DNA of 64,000 nt from positions 248,001 through 312,000 of the forward strand of contig NZ_JAMWYS010000058.1 in the NCBI RefSeq assembly GCF_023914155.1. The letters run 5' to 3'. How positions within the stretch are numbered: position 1 is the stretch's first letter; the number at the start of each line of letters is the position of its first letter. Origin of the DNA: Solitalea agri. Its GTDB lineage: Bacteria; Bacteroidota; Bacteroidia; Sphingobacteriales; Sphingobacteriaceae. Below are positions 34,950 through 43,649 of the stretch, piece after piece. Under the pieces are notes generated by a model that was given only the letters and a program-made list of their open reading frames with translations, did no database searches and was not told the origin of the DNA. The translations under genes were made by a program, and so were the position numbers.

Positions 34950-36365
34950 TTATTTTTTTTCTGCAAATCCAACCCGAACCATTGTTCCCCAATTTTTTTT
35001 CTTTTTGATAAAATAGTCCCAGTTACCACGTATGGCCCAATAAAGAACCATTGGGTGATAAATGATCGGCTCTAGCCAGGAGGTCACCAAAAGTTTTATG
35101 ATCATACGCTTTTTCTTATACCTGTTATACATCAGTAAATCGTACAGAATAGCATAAGTTGAAAAAGTGAGGGAGAATGCATAAACAAGCAACATGACGA
35201 CCAAAAAGAACGACCAGTTGGGCGAACCAAAAATTGCAATGATGGCAAAATAAATTATTCCAATTAGTTCAATAATGGGTGCCAGCCACTCGAAAAGCGC
35301 CCAAAATGGATAGGAAACCATTCCCATAAATCCATACTTAGGATTTAAAAAGAGTTCTTTGTGAAGAAAAAGGGTATCGATAGTTCCGCGGGTCCATCTG
35401 TTTCGCTGGCTTCCCAAAATCTTCAGGGTTGTCGGAACTTCCGTCCAGCACAAGGGATCGGGTACATAGCCAACTTTGTATTCTAATTTTCTGTCGGCCA
35501 TATATTTTCGCATCCTTACCACCAATTCCATGTCTTCGCCAACTGTTTTTGTATAGTATCCGCCGCAACCAATAGCAACTTCCTTGTCAAAAAGGCCAAG
35601 CGCTCCTGAAATCAGCAGCAGTCCATCTAAGCGTGCCCATGCCAGTCGGCCCATCAAAAAGGCACGATTATATTCCACAACCTGAAACCGTGCCCACATA
35701 TTGTTGGGGACATCAATTTTCAGAATCTGGCCATCCTCAATTTTGCATGAATTCACAATCCCGATAACGCCTCCTGTTGCAATCACCCTTTTATGAGGTT
35801 CTTCCAGAAATGGTTTAATCATTTTCTGAAGAGCATAAGGATCAATAATTGAATCGACATCAATGGAAATAAAATAATCGCCTTTTGCAATATTGATTCC
35901 TGAATTGAGGGCATCAGCTTTTCCACCGTTAACCTTGTCTACAACCGTAAGGTTATTGAATGCCCTTTTTGTGGATTTATAGACCCCACGAATTTCATTG
36001 CAAGGAATTTTATAATCAACCACATAGGTTACTTTTTCAAGATCATATGCTTCAATGGCTTTTTCAAGCGTATCGTCTTTACTTCCATCGTTTACAACAA
36101 CAATTTCAAAATTGGGGTAATAGAGTGTAAGCAATGCTTTAATATTCTGAACAATAGAAATTGATTCGTTGTAAGCAGGGGCAATAACGGTAATTGAGGG
36201 TGCAAATGGCGACGAAATAATGGCGTCATAATTGGCATTACGGTTATGATAATAACTGCGGATCAGCTCTTTTGCAGAAACTACTGCAAGCCAAAAATAG
36301 TAGCTAAATATGCCGATGGCAAATACAAGAAAAAAAGTATCTAATATGGTTAAGATTATATTCAT
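34950..36365 (-). CDS. Processive family 2 glycosyltransferase (PgaC/hyaluronan/cellulose-synthase-like)
   Basis: Inner-membrane glycosyltransferase of 471 residues. One N-terminal membrane segment (5-30), then a GT2 domain with VVNDGSKDDT (Asp93), the DxD motif SIDVDS (Asp169/Asp171), the acceptor motif VGEDME (Asp278) and processivity motif Q-x-x-R-W (Gln320, Trp324). Several C-terminal membrane segments follow (about 350-440). The D,D,D,QxxRW set marks a polymerising enzyme using a nucleotide-sugar donor; the sugar cannot be read from sequence. It is 4 bases after the HEAT-repeat gene and 9 before the TPR/barrel gene, so it is the catalytic core of a synthase operon. Confidence 0.9.
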   Translation of the reverse strand: MNIILTILDTFFLVFAIGIFSYYFWLAVVSAKELIRSYYHNRNANYDAIISSPFAPSITVIAPAYNESISIVQNIKALLTLYYPNFEIVVVNDGSKDDTLEKAIEAYDLEKVTYVVDYKIPCNEIRGVYKSTKRAFNNLTVVDKVNGGKADALNSGINIAKGDYFISIDVDSIIDPYALQKMIKPFLEEPHKRVIATGGVIGIVNSCKIEDGQILKIDVPNNMWARFQVVEYNRAFLMGRLAWARLDGLLLISGALGLFDKEVAIGCGGYYTKTVGEDMELVVRMRKYMADRKLEYKVGYVPDPLCWTEVPTTLKILGSQRNRWTRGTIDTLFLHKELFLNPKYGFMGMVSYPFWALFEWLAPIIELIGIIYFAIIAIFGSPNWSFFLVVMLLVYAFSLTFSTYAILYDLLMYNRYKKKRMIIKLLVTSWLEPIIYHPMVLYWAIRGNWDYFIKKKKNWGTMVRVGFAEKK

Positions 36366-36369
36366 GTAT

Positions 36370-37764
36370 TTAGTTTCTATGGTCGGTTACATGGGCTACG
36401 AAATGACCAATATTGAGGTCTTTGTTGCCCTGTCCTAAAAGGTTTAATCTTTCAGTTCCTATGTTGCTAATAAAATGTAAAGACCGGCACGCTTCGGTTT
36501 TTAATGAGATGGACTCTGACCGGATAATTGATTCCAGAAAATTAAAATCCGCCTCATCGCCAATGTTTTTTAGCGCTTTAATAATTTCCAACTTGTTGTT
36601 CAATGTCTCAGATGGATACATGTCTTTGATGATCGACGCACCATCATAAAGACGCAGATTATTGATTGCCCTGATTGCCAGGGCTCTTGTTAGCTCAACT
36701 TCGTTGTCGAGCATTTTAAAAATGGCAGGTGCACTTTCAAATTGCTGAAAAAAGATAATCATGCGTAAACTAAAATTCCTGATGGTGGGAATTTCTGATT
36801 CGATATAAGTTTCAAATACAGGCACCGGAACCTGATGCAGCCTGAAAAAATGGAATGAGGAAAGCTGAGTCCAGGGGGTGAAAGGATTTTTTAATGTTTT
36901 AAGAAACTCAAAAGGGCTTTCGGGATAATGCATTACGTAAGCGATTTGAGCTTCTGTACGAACCAAATAATTTGAATCGTTAAGAAAATTCGGCACTATT
37001 TCTTTGGCGCTTTTGGGGTCAAGATTGGTTAAGGCTTTCAGCCCTTCTATCCGTCGATAATAAAGCTTCGATTTGGTCAGTTTTAAAGAATCTTTCTCCA
37101 GGCCAAGTTTCAGGTATATGTGTGTAATCTGTTCATCCATCTCGCCCTTAAGATTTTCCTTAAACGATAGAAGCACATGGGTGAGTATTTTCCGGTTAAC
37201 CTTCTTATTTGTTCTTTTCAACTTCAAACGGACAAGATCCCACTCAATATCACCGAATAAATACGACTGCAAATTTTCTTCGTACGAATTCAGAAAAATA
37301 CGGTGATACCTCTCCTTGTGGTTTTTGATGTTATTACCAAAATATATAATCAGCAGTACTGTCAAAATATTGGCAATCAAGAACCCAATCAGAAGTAATA
37401 AAAGAATGATGATTGGATAAGTGTAGACTTTTTTTACAAATTGAAAATAGGACGGCTGGAAAGAGGGAGGAAAATTGTTGCCGAAGGCAAGCAATTGCTT
37501 TTTTATACTTGAAATATTTTCACTACCCAATACCCATACAGCAAAATCACTCAACTCTTTTCGGGGCTGGCCGCCCTTCAAAATTGATTTTGGAGGCGCT
37601 TGATCGATGCGGTGGATAGCAGCTTTGTTATCTTTGCTATTCTTGCTTATACCATTCAGTGGTATCAGAAAAATAAGGGCAAAAACCCAATACAAAAGAA
37701 AGCCAATAGGCTTTTTTTGTTTGATGGAGGTCATTGAGCCCCTATTATAGCAATAAAATTTCAT
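36370..37764 (-). CDS. Membrane-anchored HEAT-repeat protein of the polymer operon
   Basis: Protein of 464 residues with no named family that I recognise. The start ATG overlaps the preceding receiver's stop in ATGA fashion. A first hydrophobic segment (about 20-40), a linker, and a second strong transmembrane helix (about 115-140) are followed by a charged cytoplasmic-looking region. This contains HEAT/Armadillo-like pairs of helices from about 220 to the end (YYRRIEGLKALTNLDPKSA, NYLVRTEAQIAYVMHYPES, ELTRALAIRAINNLRLYDG, LKTEACRSLHFISNIG). HEAT solenoids bind other proteins, so it is a good candidate link between the receiver proteins and the glycosyltransferase. That is inference. Confidence 0.8.
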   Translation of the reverse strand: MKFYCYNRGSMTSIKQKKPIGFLLYWVFALIFLIPLNGISKNSKDNKAAIHRIDQAPPKSILKGGQPRKELSDFAVWVLGSENISSIKKQLLAFGNNFPPSFQPSYFQFVKKVYTYPIIILLLLLIGFLIANILTVLLIIYFGNNIKNHKERYHRIFLNSYEENLQSYLFGDIEWDLVRLKLKRTNKKVNRKILTHVLLSFKENLKGEMDEQITHIYLKLGLEKDSLKLTKSKLYYRRIEGLKALTNLDPKSAKEIVPNFLNDSNYLVRTEAQIAYVMHYPESPFEFLKTLKNPFTPWTQLSSFHFFRLHQVPVPVFETYIESEIPTIRNFSLRMIIFFQQFESAPAIFKMLDNEVELTRALAIRAINNLRLYDGASIIKDMYPSETLNNKLEIIKALKNIGDEADFNFLESIIRSESISLKTEACRSLHFISNIGTERLNLLGQGNKDLNIGHFVAHVTDHRN

Positions 37765-38129
37765 CGACTGGTAGCCAGAAGTTTTCGAACCCTAACATTT
37801 AACTCTTCCAGGCTAAATGGTTTCACCATAAAGTCATCGGCCCCCAAGTCAAAAGCTTTTAAAACATTATCCTCAACACCTCCTGCCGAAAGCACCAGTA
37901 TCGGAATGTTCATTTTCCTTTCATCACGTACGTTTGCAATAACTTCGTGCCCGTTAACACGCGGCATATACAAATCCGTAATAATCATATCGGGCTCCGT
38001 AGTTTCAAGTATTTCCAGGCATTCCTTTCCATCATTCGATTTAATAACATCATACCCTTCACGTTTCAAACTACGAAAAATGGTTTCCAGCATCATCGTA
38101 CTGTCCTCCGCCACTAAAATCCTCTTCAT
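37761..38129 (-). CDS. Single-domain response regulator A (receiver only)
   Basis: Protein of 122 residues, CheY-like, with acidic pocket EDS (8-9), phospho-acceptor Asp52 (MIITDLYMP), Ser in VLSAGG and Lys in MVKPFS. No output domain. It follows its paralogue by 20 bases and overlaps the HEAT gene by 4. With the hybrid kinase upstream it forms a phosphorelay whose end point is probably a protein-protein contact. Confidence 0.9.
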   Translation of the reverse strand: MKRILVAEDSTMMLETIFRSLKREGYDVIKSNDGKECLEILETTEPDMIITDLYMPRVNGHEVIANVRDERKMNIPILVLSAGGVEDNVLKAFDLGADDFMVKPFSLEELNVRVRKLLATSR

Positions 38130-38149
38130 CTAAATCAATTATTATTAAC

Positions 38150-38512
38150 CTAATTTTCAATCATTTTTTTTACCCTGATAGATAACTCTGTCAAACTGAA
38201 AGGTTTGACCAGATAGTCGATTGCACCTGCTTCAATAGCTTCAGCAATCTCATTGTCATTTCCCATTGCCGATAAAATGATTACAGGCGTATATGGGAAA
38301 AGCACTTTCGATTTGCGTATTACATCCATGCCTGTGGCATAGGGCATCATCATATCAGTGATGACTAAATCGGGCGCTGTTTCTGCCAATTTATCCAATG
38401 CTTCCTGTCCATCCTTTGCTGTTTGCACAGTGTAGCCGTCTTTTTTGAGGCGAAGCTCAATTGTTTTTAGCATCATGGTTTCATCTTCAGCTACTAAAAT
38501 GGTCATAGTCAT
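38150..38512 (-). CDS. Single-domain response regulator B (receiver only)
   Basis: Protein of 120 residues, receiver-only and clearly similar to its neighbour (MTILVAEDETMML versus RILVAEDSTMML), pointing to a tandem duplication. Phospho-acceptor Asp53 (VITDMMMP), Ser in ILSAMG and Lys in LVKPFS are intact. Its start lies 12 bases after the hybrid kinase stop. Two similar receivers downstream of one Hpt suggest a branched relay: one effector and one phosphate sink, or two effectors. Confidence 0.9.
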   Translation of the reverse strand: MTMTILVAEDETMMLKTIELRLKKDGYTVQTAKDGQEALDKLAETAPDLVITDMMMPYATGMDVIRKSKVLFPYTPVIILSAMGNDNEIAEAIEAGAIDYLVKPFSLTELSIRVKKMIEN

Positions 38513-38524
38513 TTGAATTATATT

Positions 38525-41395
38525 TTAACAATCTACTTTTAGCAATTTCAGCTCAGCTACTATTGAATTGTTTAGTTCAATGGCTCGTTCTGCTTGTTTT
38601 GAACAAGTATTAAGTGCTGTTTTTTCTTTAGCATTACATTCTATTTCATTCAGCAATTCGTATAATGCGGTTGCCTGAAATAAGCCTACCGGACTTTTAG
38701 CTTTATGAGCATGTGAACGTACATCATCCCAATTTTTTAAATAAACAGCTTCCTGAATTTGGCTTAAAATCACTGGCACAGTTTCAATATAAGTTGTGAT
38801 TATTTCCATCAAATAGTCCATATCATCAAGTTCAGCTAACTGTCCTAAATCATACAAGGCTGGTGTTATTTCTGAATCTGTAGTGGTAAATTCTAATTTG
38901 TCTCCCAGTAATTCATTGATTTTTTTATAAAAAACTGTGAATTCAAATGGTTTCGACAGATATTCATCCATCCCATTAAATAAACAGTACTCACGCTCAC
39001 CTTTCATGGCCGAGGCAGTCATTGCCATAATGGGAATCTTCAGTTTTAATGTTTTACGTATGTATGAAGTAGCCGTAACGCCACCCATTTCTGGCATATG
39101 AAGATCCATTAATATTAAATCGAACTTATTATTGGTCTCAAGAATATGAACAGCTTCTTTACCATTTTGAGCAATAACAATTTGCCCCCCTGCTTTTTTT
39201 ATCAGATTGAAAATAAGTTTTTGATTAACCTCCTGATCTTCTACCAAAAGAAACTTCCTCCCCTTAAATGAAGATGAAGAAATCGCTTCTTCCTTTGTTT
39301 TAATAACAACTTTTGTTTCATCACCTAAACCTAAGGGAAGTGTAAAACTAAAGGTTGATCCTTTATCGAGTTCACTACTTACGTCTATAGTTCCACCTTG
39401 TAATTCGAGTAATTGTTTAGTGATTGACAATCCAAGACCCGTTCCTCCATATTGGCGGGTAATTTCGGCTTCGGCTTGCACAAACGGCTTAAAAATTTCT
39501 GTGATCTTTTCTTCTGAAATACCGATACCTGAATCAGCAACCGAACCCTTTAACAAAATTCCGTTAGCATTCTTTTCAGCAGTAATAGTAACTACGATTT
39601 TACCTTCAGATGTAAATTTTATTGCATTGCCAATTAAATTGACCAGGATCTGGCGCAGTTGCAGTGGATCTCCCAGCAAAACTTTAGGTAATGATAGATC
39701 AATGTTTAACTCTAACTGAATACCTTGTTTTAAGTTTAGTTGAAAACCTCGATTAAGGTGATCCAAAAGCTCTAAAACATCAAAGTCAATAGTCTCAAAA
39801 GTCATTTTTCCTGCCTTAATTTTAGAAAGGTCAAGAAGGCCATTGATAATATCCAATAAGTTAATTGCCGACGTTTTAATAGAATTGGCAAAGTCGCGCT
39901 GTTGTTCGGTTAAATGTGTTTCCAGCAATAAGCGATTCATACCAGAGATCCCATTTAATGGCGTACGAATTTCATGACTCATGTTCGCCAAAAACTGTTC
40001 CTGCATTCTTTCGGAGTATTCGGCGGTTTCTTTGGCTGCTATAAGCTCCTCTCGCCTTTGCACCTCTTCCGTAATATCATTGGCAATAACACCTACACCA
40101 TATATTTCTCCAGTTGAATCAAAAAGAGGAAACCTTACCATCATAAAATGAGCCGGCTGAATGTTCTCCTCATTGATATATTCAAACTTTAAAATTTTTC
40201 TTGAAGAAATGACCTCATTATCTAATTTTTCGAAGTGTGTGGACTTTAACTGAGAAAAAAAGTCATAGTTGTTTTTTCCGACAGGGTCCATTCCAAAGAA
40301 TTTTTTAGCTGATGGGCTAGCAAGTAGATAGGTACCTTTTAGATCTTTCACATAAACTATGGTAGATTCCAAGTTTTGAAAGATATCTAATAATAAATTC
40401 AAGGTTTTTTTACGTTCCTTTTCAGATGCTTTCAATTCTTCTTTTATACTTCTCGCTTCTGTAATATCCTTTACTGTATGCAAAAAGCCTCTTTCTCTTC
40501 GATCGGGGTCTATTTTTGTTGATTTTAATTCTACCCATACCATTTTTCCATTTTTAGAAATAAATAGCACTTCGGACACTATAGGCACTTGAGAAGTTTT
40601 TAATTCATGTTTATGAGCCTTCATTTCTTGAATAGAATCTGAGGACCCCAATTCAATGATATTTTTACCAATCAATTCTTGTGTAGTGTAGCCAAACATT
40701 TTGGAAAACTTGGAACTGGCGAATGTAATGTATCGATTTATATCTGTTGCGACTACAGCATCGGCCAGGTTTTCAACGAATTCTAAATACTGTTTTTCGT
40801 TTACCCGTGTTTGTTTTAATTGTTTTTGGGTACGAAAAAGTAAAACAGATTTGTTAATAAAAATAATTGCAGAAATAAAGGCTAATACAGCGAGGAATAA
40901 TGATGAGTAAAAGTTGATGGCTAGTGCCTTTTTGTGTTCCAATTTTTCCCATCTGCTAAGAAGCGAATTGGTGACCTTATAAAACGCCGTAGTGTTTGAA
41001 TCTGTTTGCTTAAGAAGTTCTTTCTGTAATCCTTTTCCAGGTTTAGCTAACAGATCAAATTGTATTTTTTTTCTTTTTTGAAATAAGTTTGAGATGGTAT
41101 CAAGCGTTTTTTCTTGATCTACCATCGTGCTTTTTAAAAAAAATAACTTTTTATCTATCGAGCTGTGAAGACTCTTTACTTTCTCATTTACCGAATAATC
41201 GCCCCGAATAATAGATTCTCGTACAAAAAATGCCGTAGACAAAAACTCGTAGTTAATTTCTTTTAATGTGTTTATTTGTTTTAAGGATAATGAACTTGAT
41301 CGATTATGCTCTTTAAAGTTCCCAACGTTAATAAACAAATAGGAACCGATAACCAGCATTGTAAATAATACGATTGAAATGTTTTTTCGATTCAT
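38525..41395 (-). CDS. Hybrid sensor histidine kinase with two PAS, receiver and Hpt domains
   Basis: Protein of 956 residues from the ATG at 41395. Helix 1 (about 8-25), an extracytoplasmic helical sensor (30-160, CHASE3/4HB-like), helix 2 (160-185), PAS 1 (205-315), PAS 2 (335-445), HisKA with SHEIRTPLNG (His474), HATPase (N-box NLIGNAIKFTS, G-boxes SGIGIS and GGTGLGLSI), a receiver with Asp764 (DLILMDLHMP) and a C-terminal Hpt whose His lies in SHAHKAKSPVGLF. The phosphate path is thus complete up to external receivers, which are the next two genes. A strong Shine-Dalgarno GGGAGGAG ends 8 bases before this ATG, unusual here; a GTG at 41401 would sit too close to it. Confidence 0.93.
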   Translation of the reverse strand: MNRKNISIVLFTMLVIGSYLFINVGNFKEHNRSSSLSLKQINTLKEINYEFLSTAFFVRESIIRGDYSVNEKVKSLHSSIDKKLFFLKSTMVDQEKTLDTISNLFQKRKKIQFDLLAKPGKGLQKELLKQTDSNTTAFYKVTNSLLSRWEKLEHKKALAINFYSSLFLAVLAFISAIIFINKSVLLFRTQKQLKQTRVNEKQYLEFVENLADAVVATDINRYITFASSKFSKMFGYTTQELIGKNIIELGSSDSIQEMKAHKHELKTSQVPIVSEVLFISKNGKMVWVELKSTKIDPDRRERGFLHTVKDITEARSIKEELKASEKERKKTLNLLLDIFQNLESTIVYVKDLKGTYLLASPSAKKFFGMDPVGKNNYDFFSQLKSTHFEKLDNEVISSRKILKFEYINEENIQPAHFMMVRFPLFDSTGEIYGVGVIANDITEEVQRREELIAAKETAEYSERMQEQFLANMSHEIRTPLNGISGMNRLLLETHLTEQQRDFANSIKTSAINLLDIINGLLDLSKIKAGKMTFETIDFDVLELLDHLNRGFQLNLKQGIQLELNIDLSLPKVLLGDPLQLRQILVNLIGNAIKFTSEGKIVVTITAEKNANGILLKGSVADSGIGISEEKITEIFKPFVQAEAEITRQYGGTGLGLSITKQLLELQGGTIDVSSELDKGSTFSFTLPLGLGDETKVVIKTKEEAISSSSFKGRKFLLVEDQEVNQKLIFNLIKKAGGQIVIAQNGKEAVHILETNNKFDLILMDLHMPEMGGVTATSYIRKTLKLKIPIMAMTASAMKGEREYCLFNGMDEYLSKPFEFTVFYKKINELLGDKLEFTTTDSEITPALYDLGQLAELDDMDYLMEIITTYIETVPVILSQIQEAVYLKNWDDVRSHAHKAKSPVGLFQATALYELLNEIECNAKEKTALNTCSKQAERAIELNNSIVAELKLLKVDC

Positions 41396-41530
41396 TTGCA
41401 CTACTCCTCCCTTAATATGTTTTATATCAACTATTTCAAGCGGACGAAACTAAATGAATTCGATTGTTAAAAAATTGATATAAATCATCTTTTCAATGAT
41501 TATGAGATAATAAACATAACTTCAGAGAAG

Positions 41531-41695
41531 TTGGGTGAATTAAAAAAGCGGTGGGTCTGGGACGAAAAACAGCTGTTCAAAAAAGAATGGCGAATCAACG
41601 ATCAGATCTTCAACATGCATTACCGGAAGAGTTTAAATTCCGATTCCAGTGGTGTAATACGCATTAGGGGCATCAATTTTTGGTGGGGAAATTAA
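41531..41695 (+). pseudogene. Possible gene remnant (54 codons, no ATG start)
   Basis: From a TTG at 41531 the plus strand encodes a protein-like 54-residue piece: GELKKRWVWDEKQL, KKEWRINDQIFNMHYRKS and a tail IRIRGINFWWGN, ending at TAA. The composition, with four Trp and balanced charge, looks more like coding sequence than the AT-rich spacer around it. The frame is open further upstream to about 41471 without ATG. It may be the C-terminal scrap of a lost gene or a real small protein; I cannot name it. Confidence 0.3.
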
Positions 41696-41744
41696 TAACC
41701 AGAAATAGGGCTATTCTATGATGTGGATCATGTTTTTCTAGAAA

Positions 41745-41778
41745 CAAAAAAGCACCAGACCCGGAAAGGTCTGATGCT
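41745..41778 (-). terminator. Terminator of the glucanase operon
   Basis: On the minus strand, stem AGCATCAGACC / GGTCTGGTGCT (41768-41778 with 41751-41761, ten of eleven paired) is followed by six T. Confidence 0.8.
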
Positions 41779-41887
41779 AAACATAATTAATTGATAAATT
41801 GGTTGAAGCGTTAAATATAAGGCTTTATTAATAATTACAAAACCTTTTGTTTACAATTTATTTATATTGAAAATCTATTATTTCACC

Positions 41888-43639
41888 TTATTTAATTTTA
41901 GCAAATTGAAGTGAACTAAAATTAAATCCTCCTTTATCAAATCGAATTTTCAGCCTGTTAACTCCTGATTTTAAGTCAGTTCCAGCAGTTTTAACCACTA
42001 ACCATTTATCTGAATTTAGCTTCTTTGGAATTTCCAGACCATCAATTTTTAACTCATTATTCACAAAAACTGAAATTTTCCCTGCCGAAGAATCAGCAGA
42101 AACCTTCAGATTCAGGGAATATTTTCCCCGATCTTTAACATTTATTGTATACTGAAGCCATTCTCCATCCTCAATTTTAAAAACATAAAATCCATTTTCA
42201 TCTTGCTGAATATCCACTCCATCGTTTCGATAAAGACGACCGATGTTACCCACGGTGTTTACACCTGGAGTATAATGGTAGCTTGCCGAGTCCGTATCAT
42301 AATAAGCATAACGCTGACGGCCCAAATCATAATCAACTGCATTAATTGTTGCATTGGTTCCTATTGAATGATTTTTGAATGGAATGGTCTCTGTTGATCT
42401 TATTTGACGGAACATGGCATCGATCACATCATGGTGATACACATTGTTTTCTGTTTTCAGATTTTCAGCCAACTCATCTAAAGTTGCCTGTACTTCAGCT
42501 TCAGTTGGCTTCTCTCCTTTTCCATTCGAATAATCAACCAATTTCTGATACCCAGGTGTAAGTTTTATTTCCAGAGGATTGTTTGAACCCATCTTTTTCA
42601 ACTGCCACCAAGCCCAGCCAATATTGTGAGCTTCCACCATACTGATCAATTGAGTGTACCAGGTATTTGAATTCTCTCCCGACTCCCCCATCCATAAAGG
42701 CATATTGTTGATTTTTTGCAGATCAAGAAAGCCTTGTATACTCGCCTGATTATTAAAATTACCATACTTATGAAAGCTTACCGCCATATTATTGTCCCAA
42801 AGAGGCATAATGCCATTGTAGTTATTTCCAAAGCCATTGCCCTCAATAATAATTATATGCTTGGTATCCACCTCCCGAATTGCCGTGGTAATATCAACCA
42901 TTAGCTGACGAAGCGGTTTATTCTCCTTCTCCTGATTGCCAATTCTATCATTTGGATCAGTAAAGCCCCAGTTAGGTTCGTTGATAATATCGTAGCCTCC
43001 AATGTAAGGTTCATTGGAATAACGCTGCGCCAGTTTTTTCCATAAAGCAATCGTTTTTTGTCGGTTAGCTTCACTCTCCCAAATAGATGGTTTTGAAGGA
43101 TCACGGTCGGAAATTGCCAGGTCATTTCCCTGTCCACCAGGTGCTGCATGTAAATCTAAAATCAGGTATAAATGATTGGACTTACACCAACTTAGTAAAC
43201 TATCTGTCATTGTAAAGCCCTTTTCGAGCCAGGTATTTTGACCCGCTACCGGTTCCTGCTCAACGGGTAAAGTGTATAAATTGTAATGCATGGGTAAACG
43301 AACCGAATTGAAACCCCAGGCAGCTAACGAATCAATATCTCTTTTTGTAGTGTGATTAGTTAGCCATGTATTGTAAAAATCATCGGTTTTAACCTTGCCA
43401 ATTAAGGATTCAATACCCTGTCTGATCTTATATTGCTGACCGATATGGCCCAGCTTAAACATATACCCTTCCTGCAACATCCAGCCACCAAGACCCATAC
43501 CTCTAAGAATTACCTTATCGCCCTTTTCATTAACAATAAGTTTCCCTTTGGTTTTTAAAAACCCTTGACCTAATAAACTTAATGGTAAAAAAAAGAGCAT
43601 AATACCAATCATGCTCTTATATATAGTCTGTTGTTTCAT
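41888..43639 (-). CDS. GH5-family glucanase with C-terminal CBM6-like domain
   Basis: Exported protein of 583 residues from the ATG at 43639, with signal peptide (MKQQ..., hydrophobic to about 24). The (beta/alpha)8 GH5 fold shows RGMGLGGWMLQEGYM, DLHAAPGGQ, acid/base Glu221 in IINEPNW and nucleophile Glu319 in MGESGEN. The closest feel is exo-beta-1,3-glucanase or endo-beta-1,6-glucanase GH5. The C-terminal ~130 residues (EDGEWLQYTINV, SGVNRLKIRFDKGGFNFSSLQF) are a beta-sandwich of CBM6 type. Last of four glucanase genes; the alternative start at 43669 would overlap the GH30 gene by 20 bases. Confidence 0.87.
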   Translation of the reverse strand: MKQQTIYKSMIGIMLFFLPLSLLGQGFLKTKGKLIVNEKGDKVILRGMGLGGWMLQEGYMFKLGHIGQQYKIRQGIESLIGKVKTDDFYNTWLTNHTTKRDIDSLAAWGFNSVRLPMHYNLYTLPVEQEPVAGQNTWLEKGFTMTDSLLSWCKSNHLYLILDLHAAPGGQGNDLAISDRDPSKPSIWESEANRQKTIALWKKLAQRYSNEPYIGGYDIINEPNWGFTDPNDRIGNQEKENKPLRQLMVDITTAIREVDTKHIIIIEGNGFGNNYNGIMPLWDNNMAVSFHKYGNFNNQASIQGFLDLQKINNMPLWMGESGENSNTWYTQLISMVEAHNIGWAWWQLKKMGSNNPLEIKLTPGYQKLVDYSNGKGEKPTEAEVQATLDELAENLKTENNVYHHDVIDAMFRQIRSTETIPFKNHSIGTNATINAVDYDLGRQRYAYYDTDSASYHYTPGVNTVGNIGRLYRNDGVDIQQDENGFYVFKIEDGEWLQYTINVKDRGKYSLNLKVSADSSAGKISVFVNNELKIDGLEIPKKLNSDKWLVVKTAGTDLKSGVNRLKIRFDKGGFNFSSLQFAKIK

Positions 43640-43649
43640 TTTATGCTTG

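Larger units (their letters stand above)
41402..41887. other. Intergenic region between the polymer operon and the glucanase locus (486 bases)
   Basis: No complete gene is recognised. It holds the upstream region of the hybrid kinase, a 54-codon reading frame without ATG start on the plus strand (41531-41695), and a terminator for the glucanase operon (41745-41778). Confidence 0.7.
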
